NCBI GenBank assembly: GCA_005798905.1
Contig: SYIK01000010.1
Coordinates: 1-64,000, forward strand
DNA: 64,000 nt
Direction of reading: 5' to 3'
Source of the DNA: Bacteroidota bacterium
Lineage (GTDB): Bacteria > Bacteroidota > Bacteroidia > Chitinophagales > Chitinophagaceae
Shown: positions 9,031 through 17,719 of the stretch, piece by piece
Numbering within the stretch: position 1 is the stretch's first letter
How the letters are laid out: each line of letters opens with the position of its first letter
The notes under the pieces: generated by a model
The model's database searches: none
Told to the model about the DNA's origin: nothing
Seen by the model: the letters and a program-made list of their open reading frames with translations, nothing else
Translations under genes and position numbers: made by a program

Positions 9031-10344
9031 ATGAACGAAATGAATTTTATGAAAAAATTAATCATTTTAGTCGCAACAGCTTTTTTCTTACATCTGCAAA
9101 CAGAGGCACAGAATTTAGCTGATGGAGAAAAAATTTTCAAAACTACTTGTACAGCATGTCATACTATTGGAAAGGGAAAATTAGTAGGGCCAGATTTAGC
9201 AGGTGTAAATGCAAGAAGAACACCAAAATGGTTATTAGAATTTACTAAATCACCACAAGCATTGATCAAAAAAGGTGATCCAATAGCTACGAAACTATTT
9301 AACGATTACAATAAGATTCAAATGCCAGATCCAAATTTGACAGAAGTTCAAATTAAAAATGTGTTGGCCTTTATAAAAAGTAAAAGTGCTCCAGCAACCG
9401 TAGTAAAACCTGTAATCGCAAATACTAAAGCTACTACTGCAAAAGCTGTAATTTCAAACACTACTTCTAAAATACAAGAAGTAAAAAAAACATCCTCTCC
9501 TGTTGCAGATTGGATTGATGCCGAATATAAAATCAAAAGTTTTTCATTTGCAGGGGAAATAAATCCAAAAGATTTGAATGCATCAATTTGGAACAATCAG
9601 AAAACAAATATGCTACCTATTTCAGTTCAAAATTTTACTTATCCTAATTTACAAACTGCTTCGGTTGACTCTATAAGTGTTAAATCTGTTTATCGGTCCA
9701 ATCAGGTTGTCTTTTTATTGGAGTGGTTGGATTCTTCAAAAAATGTTGAAGTAGATGTTGATAAATTCTGTGATCAGATCGCTATTCAATTTCCACTGAA
9801 TACAAATGAAATTCCAAGTTACATGATGGGTAATAAAGATGGGATGGTTCATATAATTCATTGGAAATCCATTTGGCAGGAAGACAAAGAAAAAGGATAT
9901 AGAGATGTACAAGTAATGTATCCCAATATGTGGGTGGATATATATCCAGGATTAGAAAGTTATTTAGACCGTAGTAAACGTGTTTATGCTCAGGATATAA
10001 CTTCCGAACAAATTGTTGAAACACATTCTTTCGGTAATATGCCAGGAACTTACTCTCATAATCCGATGTCTCAAATAAAACGTAAAGAGCCGGTTGAAGA
10101 AGCCAATGCTGTCGGGTTTGGAACAATTGCAACACAGGAAACACAGCAAGCAAAAGCATGGGGGCAATGGTCAAATGGTAAATGGACAGTTTGTATAGTA
10201 GTACCCGTAAATACAGGTAATATTTATAAAGCAAAATTTACGGACAAAACCAAAGTAGCGTTTGCATTGTGGGATGGTGGTTTCGGCAACATTGGAGGTA
10301 GAAAACATTTTATTCCCTGGGTTGATTTGATTCTTGAAAAATAA
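9031..10344 (+). CDS. Gamma subunit: cytochrome c fused to an ethylbenzene dehydrogenase-type heme b domain
   Basis: This secreted protein has 437 residues and a Sec signal ending near TEAQ. Residues 28-115 form a class I cytochrome c domain (CTACH at 40-44, and a likely axial methionine in IQMPDPNL). A low-complexity Ala/Thr/Lys linker follows. From about residue 160 the sequence resembles the heme b-binding gamma subunits of type II DMSO reductase enzymes (VVFLLEW, KDGMVHIIHW, GGRKHFIPW). It would accept electrons from the beta subunit and pass them from heme b to heme c. ATGs at 9031, 9043 and 9049 are possible; 9049 gives the tightest signal peptide. The fusion replaces a membrane NarI. 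Confidence 0.75.
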   Translation: MNEMNFMKKLIILVATAFFLHLQTEAQNLADGEKIFKTTCTACHTIGKGKLVGPDLAGVNARRTPKWLLEFTKSPQALIKKGDPIATKLFNDYNKIQMPDPNLTEVQIKNVLAFIKSKSAPATVVKPVIANTKATTAKAVISNTTSKIQEVKKTSSPVADWIDAEYKIKSFSFAGEINPKDLNASIWNNQKTNMLPISVQNFTYPNLQTASVDSISVKSVYRSNQVVFLLEWLDSSKNVEVDVDKFCDQIAIQFPLNTNEIPSYMMGNKDGMVHIIHWKSIWQEDKEKGYRDVQVMYPNMWVDIYPGLESYLDRSKRVYAQDITSEQIVETHSFGNMPGTYSHNPMSQIKRKEPVEEANAVGFGTIATQETQQAKAWGQWSNGKWTVCIVVPVNTGNIYKAKFTDKTKVAFALWDGGFGNIGGRKHFIPWVDLILEK

Positions 10345-10359
10345 TTTATCAAACATATT

Positions 10360-10944
10360 ATGATGAAAACAAAAAAAGCAAATCTTCAATTATTTCAAGC
10401 AGACATGTATCGGCTGTTGGCGAACTGTTTTGATTTTCCAACTAAAGAACGCTTATCTACCATCAAAGAAATAACAGAAGGTTTGAGCCAGATTGGTTAT
10501 CCCGATATGGAAATTGCTAACATACTTGTAACGCTTAATGAGGCTTTTGACGAAAGTGAAATTATTAACGACTACTCTCTTATTTTTATTAAAGGTGGAG
10601 TCCCTTTGAATGAAAGCTACACTTTGCAAAAATTCAATAGCGTATCTGATGTCAGTGCTTTTTATAAAGCATTTGGATTTAGCCCAAAAACCGGAGAAAA
10701 TCCAGATTCAATTATGTATCAATTAGAATTTTTAGCGCTACTTTTAGTAAAAATTAATACTGCCCCAAATGAAGAAGCGAAAGAAATAACAGAAAAAGCA
10801 TACCGCTCTTTTCTTGAAGAGCATTGCGGTGAATTTGCATTATCCCTAGCAAAACGAATACGTGAAGGAAATGCAGGGACGTATTATTTTACAGTTTCTT
10901 ATTTGCTCGAATCTTTGATTACACAGGAATTGATAACCAAATGA
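10360..10944 (+). CDS. TorD/DmsD-family molybdoenzyme chaperone
   Basis: This 194-residue, mostly helical protein of the TorD family carries the PDSIMYQLEFLALL segment that corresponds to the family's conserved central motif. Such proteins bind the Tat signal of a molybdoenzyme and help cofactor insertion before export. Position is the strongest evidence: it follows alpha, beta and gamma directly and precedes the cofactor genes. It is expected to serve the alpha subunit encoded at 4384. There is no signal peptide, as expected for a cytoplasmic chaperone. Confidence 0.8.
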   Translation: MMKTKKANLQLFQADMYRLLANCFDFPTKERLSTIKEITEGLSQIGYPDMEIANILVTLNEAFDESEIINDYSLIFIKGGVPLNESYTLQKFNSVSDVSAFYKAFGFSPKTGENPDSIMYQLEFLALLLVKINTAPNEEAKEITEKAYRSFLEEHCGEFALSLAKRIREGNAGTYYFTVSYLLESLITQELITK

Positions 10945-10979
10945 CAATATAAAATTTGAGATAAAGGAAAAAGATTAGC

Positions 10980-11963
10980 ATGCTGAAAGACAGTTTCGAT
11001 CGTATTCATAACTATTTACGCATTTCGCTTACTGATAAGTGCAACCTTAATTGCACCTATTGTTGTCCTGTGAATATGCCAAAAGCAACCTTTTCTAGAA
11101 AAAATCAAATGTCCGCTGAAGAAATTGATACAATCGTTTCTGTATTTGTAAAAGAAGGCGTTAAAAAAATTCGCCTTACCGGAGGAGAACCTTTAATAAG
11201 AAAGGATGCAAAAGAAATCATTGAGCGATTATCCAAATATCCTGTTGAACTTACTATTACGACCAACGGAGTTTATGTGCATGAATTTATCCAAACTTTT
11301 AATAAGGCAGGTATTCGTTCGGTCAATGTTAGTTTAGATACGCTGAAAAAAGAAAAAAATTATTTCATTTCACAACGCGATGAATTTAAAAGAGTCACAG
11401 AAAATATTGATCTTTTACTAAAAAATAATTTTCATGTAAAAGTAAATGTGGTGGTTATGAAAAATGTGAATGATGATGAAATACTTGATTTTATTGAGTG
11501 GACTAAAGATCGACTAGTACATGTACGCTTTATTGAGTTTATGCCTTTTACAGGAAACCAATGGAGTAATAAAAAAGTAATTTCTCACAAAGAAATACTT
11601 GAATTGATTTCAACTAAATATGATTTTATCAAGTTATTAAATGATAAAAATGATACCTCCAAAAAATATTTGGTTCCGAATCATCAAGGCACTTTTGCCA
11701 TTATAAGCACCATGAGCGAACCATTTTGTAGCAGTTGTAATCGTATGCGATTGACAACGGATGGTAAAATGAAAAACTGTCTTTTTTCAAAAGACGAAGT
11801 AGATATTCTCGGAGCTCTTAGAAATGGAGAAGACATTCTTCCATTAATTAAAAAGTGTGTGGATGATAAACAAGAATCACTGGGTGGACAATTTACTCCC
11901 AATTATGAAATTACAGACGCATCAAAAATCAATAACCGCAGCATGATTAATATTGGTGGTTAA
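10980..11963 (+). CDS. moaA: GTP 3',8-cyclase MoaA
   Basis: This radical SAM enzyme of 327 residues catalyses the first step of molybdenum cofactor synthesis, converting GTP to the 3',8-cyclo intermediate. The N-terminal cluster motif is CNLNCTYC (C21, C25, C28). The C-terminal cluster cysteines are C250, C253 and C267. The protein ends in the conserved GG tail. Length and motif order are those of MoaA. It opens the cofactor part of the operon, 35 bases after the chaperone gene. Confidence 0.95.
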   Translation: MLKDSFDRIHNYLRISLTDKCNLNCTYCCPVNMPKATFSRKNQMSAEEIDTIVSVFVKEGVKKIRLTGGEPLIRKDAKEIIERLSKYPVELTITTNGVYVHEFIQTFNKAGIRSVNVSLDTLKKEKNYFISQRDEFKRVTENIDLLLKNNFHVKVNVVVMKNVNDDEILDFIEWTKDRLVHVRFIEFMPFTGNQWSNKKVISHKEILELISTKYDFIKLLNDKNDTSKKYLVPNHQGTFAIISTMSEPFCSSCNRMRLTTDGKMKNCLFSKDEVDILGALRNGEDILPLIKKCVDDKQESLGGQFTPNYEITDASKINNRSMINIGG

Positions 11964-12002
11964 TTTTTTACCATCTTTATTCCTTAAAATGGTACTTCGA
12001 AA

Positions 12003-13172
12003 ATGATTACAGTAAAAGAAGCAAAACAATTTATTACAGAAAATTGTAACACCACAAGAGTTGAGCTGCTTTCGTTACGTGAGGCATACGGATGTATCGC
12101 AGCTGAACCTATTTACTCTCTTATTGACACTCCGCCATTCAATCAATCTGCGATGGATGGTTATGCATTTTTGTTTGATGAAAAGAAATCTACTTTGTTT
12201 TTGACAGGAGAAATTCAGACAGGAAATATTTTTCAAAAAAATTTAAACCCTATCGAAGCTGTCAGAATTTTTACAGGTGCTGCTTTACCAAATGGCGCAG
12301 ATACAGTTGTGATGCAAGAGAAAGTAATTGTTTCTGAAAATAAAATTTCTATTACTGATGATCAGCTAATACGTGGAAGTAATGTTCGGTTGAAGGGTTC
12401 TCAAACTAAAAAAGGAACTGTTGTGTTAAATTCAGGTAGTATGTTTAACCCTGCAGTAATTTCATTTCTTGCAGGAGTTGGAATAGATAAAGTGAAAGTG
12501 TTTGCTAAACCGGCAATCAGTATAATTGTTACGGGGAAGGAATTGGTGCAGCCAGGAGAAAATCTTTCTGAAGGAAAAATTTATGAATCAAATTCTTTTG
12601 GATTGACTGCTGCAATAAATCAACTTGGCATTACACCTATATCTACTCAAGTTGTTGATGACGAAGAAATAGAAATCAGAAACGTAATAACAAATCAACT
12701 GCATAACGACATTGTTCTTATTACTGGAGGAATTTCAGTTGGTGATTATGATTTTGTTTCTTCTGCCCTCGAAAAATGCGGAGTTAAAAAAATATTTCAT
12801 AAAGTAAAACAAAAACCAGGTAAGCCTTTTTATTTTGGTAAGTACAACAATACATTAGTTTTTGCTTTGCCGGGAAACCCTGCTGCTGTTCTTTCCTGCT
12901 TTTATGAATATGTGGTTCCAGTTATCAGCAGTTTTACAAAGAAAGATTATTTTAGAAAAATAAAATTGCCACTTTTAAACGATTTCAGAAAAAAAACAGG
13001 ACTTACCTTTTTTATGAAGGGAAAAACAAATGGAAATGGAGTCAAAATTTTAAACAACCAGGAAAGTTACCTCATGAACTCTTTTGCAATGGCTGATTGC
13101 ATAGTAGAACTGGAAGAAGGTGCCGAGATTTATAATAAGGGTGAGTTGGTTAGTGTTAGCATGATTGAGTAA
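12003..13172 (+). CDS. moeA: Molybdopterin molybdenumtransferase MoeA
   Basis: This 389-residue enzyme inserts molybdate into adenylylated molybdopterin. Conserved family stretches are PPFNQSAMDGYAF near residue 45, TGAALPNGADTVV near 95, ITGGISVGDYDF near 240 and ALPGNPAAV near 285, in the usual MoeA order of domains. It follows moaA after about 40 bases in the same direction. Confidence 0.93.
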   Translation: MITVKEAKQFITENCNTTRVELLSLREAYGCIAAEPIYSLIDTPPFNQSAMDGYAFLFDEKKSTLFLTGEIQTGNIFQKNLNPIEAVRIFTGAALPNGADTVVMQEKVIVSENKISITDDQLIRGSNVRLKGSQTKKGTVVLNSGSMFNPAVISFLAGVGIDKVKVFAKPAISIIVTGKELVQPGENLSEGKIYESNSFGLTAAINQLGITPISTQVVDDEEIEIRNVITNQLHNDIVLITGGISVGDYDFVSSALEKCGVKKIFHKVKQKPGKPFYFGKYNNTLVFALPGNPAAVLSCFYEYVVPVISSFTKKDYFRKIKLPLLNDFRKKTGLTFFMKGKTNGNGVKILNNQESYLMNSFAMADCIVELEEGAEIYNKGELVSVSMIE

Positions 13173-13210
13173 CTTATTTTACTAAAATAATTAATAAATT
13201 TATTTCGTCA

Positions 13211-13945
13211 ATGATGTATTCAGAACTGCTGTTTTATTTTTTATTATTGCTGGTATCTTTTCTTTATTCATCAGTTGGGCATGGCGGTGCAAGCGGATAC
13301 CTTGCTTTGATGTCAATTTTTTCTTTTGCACCAAACACGATGCGACCAACAGCTTTGCTGCTGAATGTTTTTGTTTCACTCATTGCCTTTATCCAATATT
13401 ACCGCAGCGGTTACTTTCAATGGAAATTATTTTTACCTTTTGCCATTGCTTCTATTCCTACAGCTTTTCTTGGGGGTTTCATTACTATTGATGCTGGCTT
13501 ATATAAAAAAATATTAGGAGTGCTTTTAATTATTCCAACTATTAAACTTGTCGGAATAAAATTTCAAACTGAACAATCGATTAAGCAAATAAATTTATAT
13601 ACTGCTGTATTGATTGGTGCAGTCATTGGATTTTTTTCAGGAATGATTGGCATTGGCGGAGGGGTAATTCTTAGTCCTGTAATTTTATTATTACATTGGG
13701 CAGATATGAAACATACAGCTGCCGTATCAGCACTATTTATTTTTGTGAATTCTATTGCAGGTTTTGCAGGTTTGTTTACCAGCAGGTTTGAATATCAACC
13801 CGAAATGATGTGGATGATTGCAATTGCATTTACTGGAGGTTTGGCGGGTTCGTACCTCGGAGTAAAAAAATTTGAAAATCTTTTATTGAAAAGGATATTA
13901 GCTGTAGTGTTAGTAATTGCTGCTGTAAAACTAATCAGTACGTGA
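13211..13945 (+). CDS. TauE/SafE-family membrane transporter
   Basis: This very hydrophobic protein has 244 residues and about eight membrane segments. It has the family's two glycine-rich repeats: SSVGHGGASGYLA near the N terminus and GMIGIGGGVILSPV in the second half. The family exports sulfite, sulfoacetate or related anions across the inner membrane. It stands between moeA and mobA, with its stop one base before the mobA start. It is therefore part of the molybdoenzyme operon. Its substrate cannot be read from sequence; an anion linked to the enzyme or to cofactor sulfur chemistry is a reasonable guess. Confidence 0.8.
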   Translation: MMYSELLFYFLLLLVSFLYSSVGHGGASGYLALMSIFSFAPNTMRPTALLLNVFVSLIAFIQYYRSGYFQWKLFLPFAIASIPTAFLGGFITIDAGLYKKILGVLLIIPTIKLVGIKFQTEQSIKQINLYTAVLIGAVIGFFSGMIGIGGGVILSPVILLLHWADMKHTAAVSALFIFVNSIAGFAGLFTSRFEYQPEMMWMIAIAFTGGLAGSYLGVKKFENLLLKRILAVVLVIAAVKLIST

Positions 13946-13946
13946 A

Positions 13947-14537
13947 ATGAGTAAGAAAAAAAAAATAGTTGGGATCGGATATATTCTTGCCGGAGGTAAA
14001 AGCTCTAGAATGGGCACCGATAAAGGTTTTCTGGTGTTAAATGGGAAAGCTATTGTACAGCACGTGATAGAACAAATACAGCCAGCACTTGACAAAGTGA
14101 TAATTGTTTCTGATAATCCTCACTATCAAAAATTTGGATTGGAAATAATTGGAGATTTGATAAAAAATATTGGGCCGGCAGGTGGAATTTATTCTGCCTT
14201 GAACCATGCAAGTTCAAATCAAATTTTTATTGTGAGTTGCGATGTGCCTTTTATTAATTCAGCAGCAGTAAACTTTATGATTGAAGCATCAAAACAATCA
14301 CAGATTACTTTACCTCAACATGAAAACAAAATAGAACCCTTGTTCGGAATATATTCGAAACAATGTTTACCACAATGGAAAAAAAACATCCAACAAGGAA
14401 TAATTAAATTACAAAGTTTAGTTTCGCAATTCGATTTGCTAAAAGTAAATGTTGACAACAACACATTATTTGACAAATCATTTTTTTCGAATATAAATAC
14501 AAAAACAGATTTTGAAAATGCTATTCATGAAATATAA
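13947..14537 (+). CDS. mobA: Molybdenum cofactor guanylyltransferase MobA
   Basis: This 196-residue nucleotidyltransferase attaches GMP to molybdopterin, giving the guanine dinucleotide cofactor used by DMSO reductase-family enzymes. The signature is at the N terminus: LAGGKSSRMGTDKG, followed by GPAGGIYSAL and the metal-binding SCDVPF. The presence of MobA fits the cofactor need of the exported alpha subunit. The gene starts one base after the TauE-type gene and ends two bases before moaD. Confidence 0.9.
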   Translation: MSKKKKIVGIGYILAGGKSSRMGTDKGFLVLNGKAIVQHVIEQIQPALDKVIIVSDNPHYQKFGLEIIGDLIKNIGPAGGIYSALNHASSNQIFIVSCDVPFINSAAVNFMIEASKQSQITLPQHENKIEPLFGIYSKQCLPQWKKNIQQGIIKLQSLVSQFDLLKVNVDNNTLFDKSFFSNINTKTDFENAIHEI

Positions 14538-14539
14538 AA

Positions 14540-14773
14540 ATGGAAATTAAAATTCTCACATTCGGACAAATTACTGATATAACTGACAAATCAGAATTTA
14601 AACTTGTAGGGGTAAATACTACGGAAGAATTAAACGCTAAGCTTGCCGAACTATTTCCTGAATTGCCATCAATTAAATATTCTGTTGCTGTAAATAAAAA
14701 AATTGTGAGAGAAAATACAAAATTGAACAATGAAGATGAGGTTGCATTGTTGCCCCCTTTTTCGGGAGGGTAA
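14540..14773 (+). CDS. moaD: Molybdopterin synthase small subunit MoaD
   Basis: This 77-residue ubiquitin-like protein ends in PPFSGG. The terminal Gly-Gly is activated by the MoeB-type protein encoded next and carries the sulfur used to make the dithiolene. Size, end motif and neighbours fully agree. It lies two bases after mobA and five bases before moeB. Confidence 0.92.
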   Translation: MEIKILTFGQITDITDKSEFKLVGVNTTEELNAKLAELFPELPSIKYSVAVNKKIVRENTKLNNEDEVALLPPFSGG

Positions 14774-14778
14774 AAAAA

Positions 14779-15897
14779 ATGAAAATGAATTTTGAAAGAT
14801 ATTCTAAACAAATTCTATTAAAAGAATTTGGAATTGCTGCACAGGAAAAATTGCTCAATGCAAAAGTTTTAGTTGTGGGTGCAGGAGGGCTGGGTTGTCC
14901 TGCTTTGCAATATCTTGCGGCTGCAGGTGTGGGAACAATCGGGATAGTTGATTTTGATGTAGTAGAGATTTCAAATTTGCACAGACAAATTCTCTACAAC
15001 GTTGATGACATTGGAAAATCAAAAGCTGAAACAGCAGCTTTGAAATTAAACTTATTAAATCCTGAAATTAAGTTTCAATCATTAAATCTTAAACTACAAA
15101 CTTCAAACACACTAAAAATAGTTTCGCAATACGACTTAGTGATTGATGGCTCTGATAATTTTTCAACCCGTTATCTTGTAAACGATGCATGTGTGTTGCT
15201 TAATAAACCTCTGGTATATGGTGCTGTGTTACAATTTGAAGGGCAAGTTGGAGTTTTTAATTTGGCAGACAAAAAAACAAACATCAAAACAAATTATAGG
15301 AATTTATTTCCAGCCCCTCCTGAAAATTATTTATCCTGTAATGAAGCTGGAGTTCTTGGCGTGTTGCCTGGTATCATTGGCACTATGCAGGCTGCAGAAG
15401 CAATAAAAATTATTACAAAAATCGACAACCCACTTTCTAATAAAATTATTTCTTACAATGCTTTGAACAATTTTTTTTATGAGTTTGAAATTTCACCCGA
15501 TAAAAAAACAGAAGAAGGTACCCCAAAAAATGAAATGGAATTTTTAAACTTTAATTATGATTGGTTTTGCGAACTACATAATGCAATCTGCGAAATATCG
15601 GTTAAAGAATTTAATGAAATGATGTCAATTGAAAATTTATTTGTTATTGATGTAAGAGAAAAAACGGAATTGCCGTTAGTGGATGAATTCCCATTGGTTA
15701 GAATTTCATTGAGTGAATTTGAAAAATTAGCGCCGATAATTTCCCCTGAAAATAAAGTTGTTGTTTTTTGCAAGTCAGGAAAACGTAGTATAAAAGTTGC
15801 TAAAACACTCAAAGAAAAATTTCCAACCTGCTCCGTATTTAGTTTGGCAGGAGGAATCACTGCGTGGGAAAAACAGTATAAAAAAATATCTGTGTAA
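14779..15897 (+). CDS. moeB: MoeB/ThiF adenylyltransferase with C-terminal rhodanese domain
   Basis: This 372-residue protein activates the MoaD C terminus and may also supply sulfur. The N-terminal E1-like domain shows VVGAGGLGCPALQYLA, FDVVEISNLHRQ and CNEAGVLGVLPGIIG, which includes the conserved cysteine. From about residue 285 there is a rhodanese domain with FCKSGKRS as its active-site loop. The two CxxC pairs that bind structural zinc in Escherichia coli MoeB are missing: the first reads NYRN (bases 15292-15303) and no second pair is seen. It lies five bases after moaD and one base before moaE. Confidence 0.88.
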   Translation: MKMNFERYSKQILLKEFGIAAQEKLLNAKVLVVGAGGLGCPALQYLAAAGVGTIGIVDFDVVEISNLHRQILYNVDDIGKSKAETAALKLNLLNPEIKFQSLNLKLQTSNTLKIVSQYDLVIDGSDNFSTRYLVNDACVLLNKPLVYGAVLQFEGQVGVFNLADKKTNIKTNYRNLFPAPPENYLSCNEAGVLGVLPGIIGTMQAAEAIKIITKIDNPLSNKIISYNALNNFFYEFEISPDKKTEEGTPKNEMEFLNFNYDWFCELHNAICEISVKEFNEMMSIENLFVIDVREKTELPLVDEFPLVRISLSEFEKLAPIISPENKVVVFCKSGKRSIKVAKTLKEKFPTCSVFSLAGGITAWEKQYKKISV

Positions 15898-15898
15898 G

Positions 15899-16342
15899 AT
15901 GAAAGAAACAAAAATTAAAAAAATATTTATTGAAGGTGCAATCCCTCCGTCTTTTATTGCCGATGCTATTGCCAATCACAATGTTAAAAAAAATATTGGC
16001 GCTCACAGTATTTTTCTTGGACAAGTACGTAACGATGCAATTGATAACAAAGAAGTGAAAGCTATTGACTACACAGCATATCGCGAAATGGCTGAGGAAA
16101 CGTTTCAGGAAATACGCGAAACAGCTTTTGCAAAATATAAATTAATTTGCATGCATATTTATCACAGCATTGGAAAAGTAAGTGTAGGTGAAATCAGTTT
16201 GTTTGTATTTACATCATCCGTTCATCGCAAAGACGCAATTGCTGCATGTGAAGAGATTGTAGAAAAAATTAAAAAAAGAGCTCCCGTTTGGGGAAAAGAA
16301 ATTTTTGAAGATGAAAATTATCAATGGAAAATTAATACCTAA
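15899..16342 (+). CDS. moaE: Molybdopterin synthase catalytic subunit MoaE
   Basis: This 147-residue protein joins with MoaD to convert the cyclic precursor to molybdopterin. Family stretches seen are GAHSIFLGQVRND, then HSIGKVSVGE and a C-terminal KKRAPVWGKEIF, whose lysines belong to the active site. The ATG at 15899 comes one base after the moeB stop. An upstream in-frame extension would run through the rhodanese coding region and is rejected. Confidence 0.93.
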   Translation: MKETKIKKIFIEGAIPPSFIADAIANHNVKKNIGAHSIFLGQVRNDAIDNKEVKAIDYTAYREMAEETFQEIRETAFAKYKLICMHIYHSIGKVSVGEISLFVFTSSVHRKDAIAACEEIVEKIKKRAPVWGKEIFEDENYQWKINT

Positions 16343-16351
16343 AAAATATTT

Positions 16352-17272
16352 ATGATTGATATAACAAATAAAATTAAAACTCACCGACTCGCAATTGCTC
16401 AAGCAATTGTACGTGTTAGCAAGAAAGAAACGATTGATGCAATAAAAAACAAAACTGTACCTAAAGGAGATGTACTAGAAGCAAGTCGGATTGCAGGTTT
16501 GTTTGGAATAAAAAAAACAAGCGACATGATCCCAGATTGTCATCCGTTGCCCGTTGAATTCGCATCTATTACACATAAAATTGAAGGCCTTGAAATAATT
16601 ATCGAGACTGAAGTGCATACCATTTACCGCACTGGAGTTGAAGTGGAAGCCATGCACGGAGCAGCAATTGTTGCATTAACAATCTACGATATGTTGAAGC
16701 CAATTGACAAAGAAATTGAAATTCTTTCAATTAAACTTATTAAAAAGAAAGGAGGGAAATCGCAATACATAGATAAATTAGATCGCGACATAAAATCAGC
16801 AGTAATTGTTTGTTCGGATAGTGTATCAGCAGGTAAAAAACAAGATGCAGCTGGCAAAGCCATCATCACCAAACTTGAAAAATTAAAAACCGCTGTAGAT
16901 CAATACATCGTCATACCCGATGAAATAAAAATCATTCAGGAAACAGTTCGGAAATTATGCGATAAAAAAATTGATTTGATTATTCTAACAGGCGGTACTG
17001 GTTTATCGCCACGCGATGTTACACCCGAAGCCATACGCCCTATGCTTGACAGAGAAATACCAGGCATCGCTGAAGCAGCAAGAAATTACGGGCAAGAGCA
17101 AATTCCTTACTCCATGCTTTCAAGAAGTATTGCAGGTTTAATCAGCAACACGTTAGTGCTTGCTCTGCCAGGATCAACACGCGGTGCAACAGAAAGTATG
17201 GATGCGCTGTTTCCGTACCTACTTCATATTTTTAAAGTAATGGAACATACTTCACACAATGAAAATGAATAA
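16352..17272 (+). CDS. moaCB: MoaC-MoaB fusion (cyclic pyranopterin monophosphate synthase / molybdopterin adenylyltransferase)
   Basis: This 306-residue bifunctional protein has a MoaC domain over residues 1-145, with [12 protein letters not shown], the catalytic-region MIPDCHPLP and [12 protein letters not shown] MoaB/MogA domain follows from about residue 150 to the end, with [17 protein letters not shown] and ALPGSTRGA. The two activities act at separate steps: precursor Z formation, and adenylylation of molybdopterin before MoeA. This fusion is known in Bacteroidota. It is the last clear cofactor gene of the operon and completes the pathway from GTP to the guanine dinucleotide cofactor. 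Confidence 0.92.
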   Translation: MIDITNKIKTHRLAIAQAIVRVSKKETIDAIKNKTVPKGDVLEASRIAGLFGIKKTSDMIPDCHPLPVEFASITHKIEGLEIIIETEVHTIYRTGVEVEAMHGAAIVALTIYDMLKPIDKEIEILSIKLIKKKGGKSQYIDKLDRDIKSAVIVCSDSVSAGKKQDAAGKAIITKLEKLKTAVDQYIVIPDEIKIIQETVRKLCDKKIDLIILTGGTGLSPRDVTPEAIRPMLDREIPGIAEAARNYGQEQIPYSMLSRSIAGLISNTLVLALPGSTRGATESMDALFPYLLHIFKVMEHTSHNENE

Positions 17273-17341
17273 CGTAAGACGGATTGTCGAATAGTCAGAA
17301 GTAAAAGTGTAAAACAGTAACCTCTGTAAATATCACAATAT

Positions 17342-17719
17342 ATGAGAAGTAAAATTTTAAATTTTCTTATTATTCTTACTTCGCTTGTAGGTTTTTTAGA
17401 ATGGGGAAAAGACAAAAAACTATTTCTATTTCAAGCTGAGGCAGAAATAATTTCTAAACTATTCACTAATCCTACTTCTGTTATTCATCCATTAACATTA
17501 CTGCCATTAATTGGACAGCTATTGTTATTAATTACGCTTTTTCAAAAGACACCAAATAAAACATTGACATTTATGGGCATTGGAGGATTAGGTGTTTTAT
17601 TTATATTAATATTTTTCATTGGCTTACTCAGTTTAAACTTGAAGATTGTATTTTCAACAATCCCATTTTTTGTATTTGTCTTTTTGATAACTAATTATTA
17701 TAGAAAAATAAATAAATGA
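17342..17719 (+). CDS. Small membrane protein of unknown function
   Basis: This 125-residue protein is not recognised as any family. Hydrophobic stretches suggest three or four membrane segments: residues 5-20, 50-65, 75-95 and 98-117. An FLEWGKDKKLFLFQAE segment follows the first. Its stop overlaps the start of the FabH-like gene (ATGA), so the two are probably translated together. It begins 69 bases after moaCB and may be a late member of that operon or the first gene of the next. Confidence 0.6.
   Translation: MRSKILNFLIILTSLVGFLEWGKDKKLFLFQAEAEIISKLFTNPTSVIHPLTLLPLIGQLLLLITLFQKTPNKTLTFMGIGGLGVLFILIFFIGLLSLNLKIVFSTIPFFVFVFLITNYYRKINK

Noticed and set aside
9782-10234. 150-residue minus-strand frame inside the gamma subunit gene
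   Set aside because: It is an antisense shadow of a well-supported gene with no recognisable motif.
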